64,000 bases of DNA from Papaver somniferum (taxonomy: Eukaryota > Streptophyta > Magnoliopsida > Ranunculales > Papaveraceae), in the NCBI RefSeq assembly GCF_003573695.1, contig NC_039362.1:176337690-176401689 (forward strand), written 5' to 3'. Both the position numbers and the translations under genes were made by a program. Positions 59,930-64,000 of this stretch are shown piece by piece. Positions within the stretch are counted from its first letter, which is position 1, and every line of letters starts with the position of its first letter. The notes below the pieces were generated by a model. That model saw only the letters and a program-made list of their open reading frames with translations. It ran no database searches and was not told the DNA's origin.

Positions 59930-60460
59930 CGTCATTGGCACATGTCGTGCAACCCTTGCAACCTGGCATGCCAAGCCGTGCAACCTAGGGCCAAAGACGC
60001 CACACGCGCCATTGGCACATGCCGTGCAGCCCTTGCAACCTGGCATGCCAAGCCGTGCAACCTAGGGCCAAAGCCGCCACACGCGCCATTGGCACATGTC
60101 GTGCAACCCTTGCAACCTGGTATGCCAAGTCGTGCAACCTAGGGCCAAAGCCGCCACACGCGCCATTGGCACATGTCGTGCAACCCTTGCAACCTGGCAT
60201 GCCAAACCGTGCAACCTAGGGCCAAGGTATACCACACTTTCCATTGCCACATGCCGTGCAACACTTGCACTTTGGCATTACCACTTGCACCCGACATGAA
60301 ACCTAGGGCCAAGGCATACCAGACATGTCATTGGCACATGCCGAGCAACACTTGCACTTTGGCACTTCCACTTGCACCCGACGTGCTACCCAGGACCAAG
60401 GCATGCCACACATGTCATTGGCACATGCCGTGCAACCCTTGCACTTTGGCATGTCGCGCC
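59930..60460 (+). repeat. tandem array of 77-bp then 87-bp units
   Basis: CATTGGCACATG(T/C)CGTGCA starts units at 59933, 60010, 60087, 60164, 60242, 60329 and 60416: four spacings of 77-78 bp, then two of 87 bp. Units contain TTGCAACCTGGCATGCCA and GTGCAACCTAGGGCCAA. Confidence 0.9.
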
Positions 60461-61490
60461 TACATCAAAGGCCACGATTCTTCTTATACAAAATCTCGAC
60501 CGTCGAAAGTCGCCATTGAGCCGGCAAGTCTCTCAAGCTCAACTTATCAAACACCAGCGACATGGTACATGTGTTTCCACGAAAACACTCGAGACATCAA
60601 AACGTATGTTACAAACTGGGGGATGCTCATTAGGGTTTTGGTTTGGCGGTCTACAGCGTGTAATAAGAATAAAACGGTTAGTAAATGCAGGAAGTAATTG
60701 TGAAACGCTCTTTCATTATGGAACATCAATTCCATCAATACCAGGTGTTACCAGCTCTTCCCAGTTAACTCATCCGTTTCTTTTCTTACAAGGCCAGAGT
60801 ATGTTTCATTTAGACTTGTATAAATAGGTTTTACCTATTTCCACCAAAAGACAAGGTTTTGGTCAGGGAGAAATACAACACTCAGAAAAGCAACTCTTGC
60901 TAGATTTCTCAAAGCTTTCATATTCTGATACAAGTCAAGTACTACTCTTCCAAAACTGCTCTGGTCTCAACACTCTCTTCGCTTCCCTCCCTAAACCAGC
61001 CCTTCTCCTCCTCTTTGTGACCGAAGCAAATCTGGAACGACCATTTCTTGGTTTATGCCAGATTTGTATAGATTTATCTCTCGAATCTAAAGTACTCCCG
61101 TGCAGTACATTTATTTAGGGTTTATATTTGTTTCTCACCCACTCTCCGAAATTACCAAAATCAGCAGAAACAGCTTTTGCCCGTAAACAACAACAAAGTT
61201 TTTCTATGTCACATTAAGATTTATCGGACTTCAGTACAACAATATTTTAAAGAACAAAATTCTTCTCTAATCCAACAAAGAAAACTAGAGATCGAGATAA
61301 ACCGAAGAAAAAGGGTGAAACAAAAAGAAAAGGGTGAAACAAAAAAATACATTGGCAACAGTGCTCTTCACAAAAGGTTCGCATCTTTTCTGTTGATCTG
61401 TATAGTTTCCATACTAACATATAATTCCTGGGGTGCAATAATTAACTTAGGTAAATGTAAAACAACGCGATAGTCGCAGAACTTTAAATC

Positions 61491-61608
61491 CTATTATTAC
61501 CTATAGGTACACTGATCATTAATTACTACCGAGTTTTGGATAAGAATTTCTATTATTACCTATAGGTACGCTGATCATTACTTGCTACCGAGTTTTGGAT
61601 AAGAATTT
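61491..61608. repeat. 59-bp tandem duplication
   Basis: Copies at 61491-61549 and 61550-61608 start CTATTATTACCTATAGGTAC and end TTTTGGATAAGAATTT, differing at a few bases. Confidence 0.9.
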
Positions 61609-62082
61609 CTTAGTTCTCTGTTCTGTTGGAACAATTGCCGAATTATGCCTGCACATCAAATAAAATCAAATACGAAACAAACAACGTTATGGCTAAGTCG
61701 CGGACTAGGTCGCTATCTTTAAGACGTTTCGCGGCTCTGCCCAAGATTGTGCAAGCAGTTCTTCAATGGCGCGTCGTCCCAGGATAAAACAGCCGAGATT
61801 AATCCCTTACACAATCACTCTTGCACGGTGAGAGGATGTGAAACTTCTACACTTCATTATTTCTCAGAAACTCATTTAGAAAAATAAGAGATGTTCACAC
61901 ACTTATTTTTCTTTCTCTAAAAATCTTTTCTTTTGTAAACCCAAGTCATAAAAGAAAAACTCTCTCACAACAAAAAGGATTTCAACAACTCTCCAAGTTC
62001 TTTTTAACACCAAAACATAAAAGAAAAACTCTCTCACTAAAAATGTTTCAACTACTCTCTCAATTCCTTTCATCAAAATCTG
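61609..62082. other. no gene recognised
   Basis: AT-rich DNA with loosely repeated AAAAGAAAAACTCTCTCAC words at about 61950 and 62025. No exon supported. Confidence 0.35.
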
Positions 62083-62091
62083 ATTTATAAT

Positions 62092-62336
62092 GGGTCCAGA
62101 TCGTCTGTGCCACTGCTTGGGTGTGCCCTATGTGCCACACCAATAGAAACACGGTATTTTCTCTTGGATTTGTAATATCTTCTTTAACTAATTAATTATC
62201 TTTCCTAATCGATTAGTGTTGTATAAATAGAAAATCTATTTAGTTAGTCATGGTTAATGAGAGGAATGGTGTGGCGTGTTTCTATTGGTATGGCACATAG
62301 GGCACACACAAGCAGTGGCACAGACGATCTCGACCC
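62092..62336. mobile_element. Mutator-like MITE, 245 bp, perfect 9-bp TSD
   Basis: Inverted terminal repeats of about 60 bp: GGGTCCAGATCGTCTGTGCC at 62092 against a right end that reverse complements to GGGTCGAGATCGTCTGTGCC. Both continue through ACTGCTTG and CCTATGTGCCA to CAATAGAAACACG. The target duplication ATTTATAAT is identical at 62083-62091 and 62337-62345. The GC-rich arms can form one long hairpin. Non-coding. Confidence 0.95.
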
Positions 62337-62345
62337 ATTTATAAT

Positions 62346-63850
62346 AGTCAAAGAATTAAATAAGATTAAATGAAATGCATTAATAAATTGGTAATTAGCA
62401 TCATTAACCAATTCAACAAAAAACGGTTTTTGACATTAAAAACGAAATTAATTTATTCTTTAAAGGAAGAATAAATGTCACAATAAAACCATTTAAATGA
62501 GATATTAATTTATTGGAAATTAATAATGTTTTTAAAACATACAATCCCAACATGTTCTCTGAGATATATATACATATTTGTTTTTGTTTGATTTCTCGCT
62601 AGCTTCTTATCTTATTATCGCAGGAATTGATGACAGGTTCTCTCTTCATCACCAGTCTGTGTTTCTTTGTCTTGGTATTGTTTATCATCTAGCAAGTAGT
62701 ATTTTTTTTCTGAATTGTTGCGAAGATTGAAATTAATGCTGAGTAAGCTTTTAATACATCTTAATTCGAGTTTGTCATTCGGCTTCAGTATACCCAACTG
62801 ATCAAAGGGGCAAAACCCTCGGGTTTTAGCAGGCTTGGACATAAAAGAGATTTCTATTATATTGTGTTGCATTCTGGGAACTTTGATTTGGTGACATGCA
62901 ACTACACAATCAAAGTAGTTGATGCCCAATCCTCCAAATTCCGACTTTATCAAAGTTAACAACGCTGCTTTGCTTCTCGATTATTGCAGGCTTAGCTATT
63001 TTTTGATGCCCAATATAATTAAGCTTTAACACTATGGTTTCAGCCAACACCAAGCTGATCGTTAGCAGCTACTAAATGGATCCATCGGCTTAACTTTCAA
63101 CAGGTGATCTTCCAGGCCGACAATAAATCTTTGTATGAAGCTGTCAATTAACCACAAATGCAACATCCTTGGAAGAGTACTTCTATCTTAAAGCATGTAG
63201 ATGTAAATAAGGTGTGTAAAAGTTAAAGAAGTCATTGGACACTCTTGCAAAGTAGGCAAGAATAAAATGTATTATATGAATATCTGAATAATGATGTCGA
63301 AACAGGCTGGGTGATCTCAAGTTACCATATATGGATAAACACCATCCTGACGATCACAAACAGAGAATATTTACTAATTGGAAAGAATGATACGATGGTA
63401 CAGTGCGGTGATAAGAACTCCGGCGTATTACTCAAAACTATCAGCATTTGGGGATATTTGTTACGTTAAGTGATCATAAATCTTTTCCAGTGTGGGAACT
63501 CGGAATACCAGTTGTTATTAACTACGTACATATGCACCCTATGCAATTTCCTTCTACCCAAATTAGAATCGGCTTGCAGACAGTATGTTATATGTTGGTT
63601 TCCGAATCATGGAACAAAGGCTAACATCAACTGAATATAAAGCCAAGTATCTTGAGAACATGTTAAATCGGTAATTTTTTCCAGCACTAAAAATAACTAG
63701 ATTTCCTTTCATAATTCGTACAATTGTTTAATTGTGTAGTTTTTTTGACATTTTCTAATGGCCTATATGACCAGACTAATTATACACCATGGGCGGTAAG
63801 CCCCTGCTAACTTAAAAGACTCAAAACACGGGAACGTAGACTAACCTTAG
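62346..63850. other. intergenic, no gene recognised
   Basis: AT-rich DNA. A 115-codon minus-strand frame (62615-62962) has mixed composition and includes GFCPFDQLGILKP, but matches no family I know and has no visible splice or promoter context. It is reported here only as an open frame. Confidence 0.3.
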
Positions 63851-63867
63851 TTTGGGGGTGGGGGTCG

Positions 63868-64000
63868 GGCAGCGAAGCTCCGCGCTCACCAAATCAAAAA
63901 TACATCATCACCGGGCTGGGCAAAGCCCTGTATACACCAAATCAAAAATGTATTGTCACGGGTAGGGCGAAGCCCCGCACACACCGAATCAAAAATGCAT
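63868..64000 (+). repeat. GC-rich 47-48 bp tandem repeat at the window edge
   Basis: CACC(A/G)AATCAAAAAT starts units at 63887, 63935 and 63982. Each is preceded by a small palindrome of the GGGC(G/A)AAGCCC type. The array continues beyond the window, so its identity cannot be judged; an end of a larger transposon is possible. Confidence 0.7.

Larger units (their letters stand above)
59247..61140 (+). mobile_element. probable LTR (solo or truncated) of another retrotransposon
   Basis: After the copia truncation the sequence changes character. TGTTGATGGTGG at about 59298 could be an LTR start. GC-rich tandem arrays follow, then TATAAATA at 60819-60826, then a CT-rich leader-like stretch at 60900-61020. 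A TATA box followed by a transcribed leader with no gene behind it suggests an LTR promoter. No matching second copy, primer site or clear CA end was found. Confidence 0.4.

Noticed and set aside
59439..60827. Many overlapping Cys/His-rich frames on both strands
   Set aside because: All follow the 77/87-bp and shorter tandem repeats; no splice sites or domain.

Overview
The window is nuclear DNA from a flowering plant, almost certainly a eudicot. It is AT-rich, its genes carry GT-AG introns, there are no operons, and most of it is transposable elements (TEs). The species cannot be fixed from sequence alone; a lineage such as the poppies is only a guess. All boundaries were read by eye from terminal repeats, target-site duplications (TSDs) and splice sites.

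Only two genes look intact. One is an NPF (NRT1/PTR family, NPF5-like) 12-helix transporter with four exons on the minus strand (32360-35872). The other is BLOS1, a BLOC-1/BORC subunit with three exons on the plus strand (42428-45245). A DUF1685-family gene lies tail-to-tail with BLOS1 (45391-46069, minus) but carries two apparent frameshifts. A second copy of the 3' ends of both genes follows (46833-47210 and 50080-50310), the remains of one tandem segmental duplication.

The left half is a TE nest. A coiled-coil antisense accessory gene of a Tat-type retrotransposon (exons at 624-1769 and 8986-9064) is split by a complete non-autonomous Athila-like LTR element (1924-8980, TSD CATAC). A PIF/Harbinger transposase pseudogene follows (about 9860-10690). 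Next comes a Russian-doll insertion with a TSD at each inner level. A Stowaway MITE (11921-32129) contains a Mutator-like element (12267-32106, 9-bp TSD). That contains a small MITE (12377-12720) and a Tat-type LTR retrotransposon (13069-31535, 471-bp LTRs). The retrotransposon is itself split by a 9.6-kb CACTA element (19241-28871, TSD GTT) carrying tandem repeats and what looks like captured host-gene exons.

The gene island (32.3-47 kb) holds another Stowaway MITE (37996-38306), two related 1-kb elements with 8-bp TSDs (38633-39745 and 48181-49103), and a Mutator-like element just upstream of BLOS1 (41009-42158). These last three elements are filled with arrays of short CpG-rich hairpin units, the least familiar structure in the window.

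On the right, a short-LTR copia remnant (50408 to about 59246) is split by a second Athila-like element (50602-58043) that has gag and protease but no reverse transcriptase and no 3' LTR. Beyond it are a probable LTR fragment with 77- and 87-bp tandem repeats, a Mutator-like MITE with a perfect 9-bp TSD (62092-62336), and a short GC-rich repeat running off the window end. None of the three Ty3-type LTR elements keeps a recognisable reverse transcriptase or integrase, so all must have depended on partners elsewhere.
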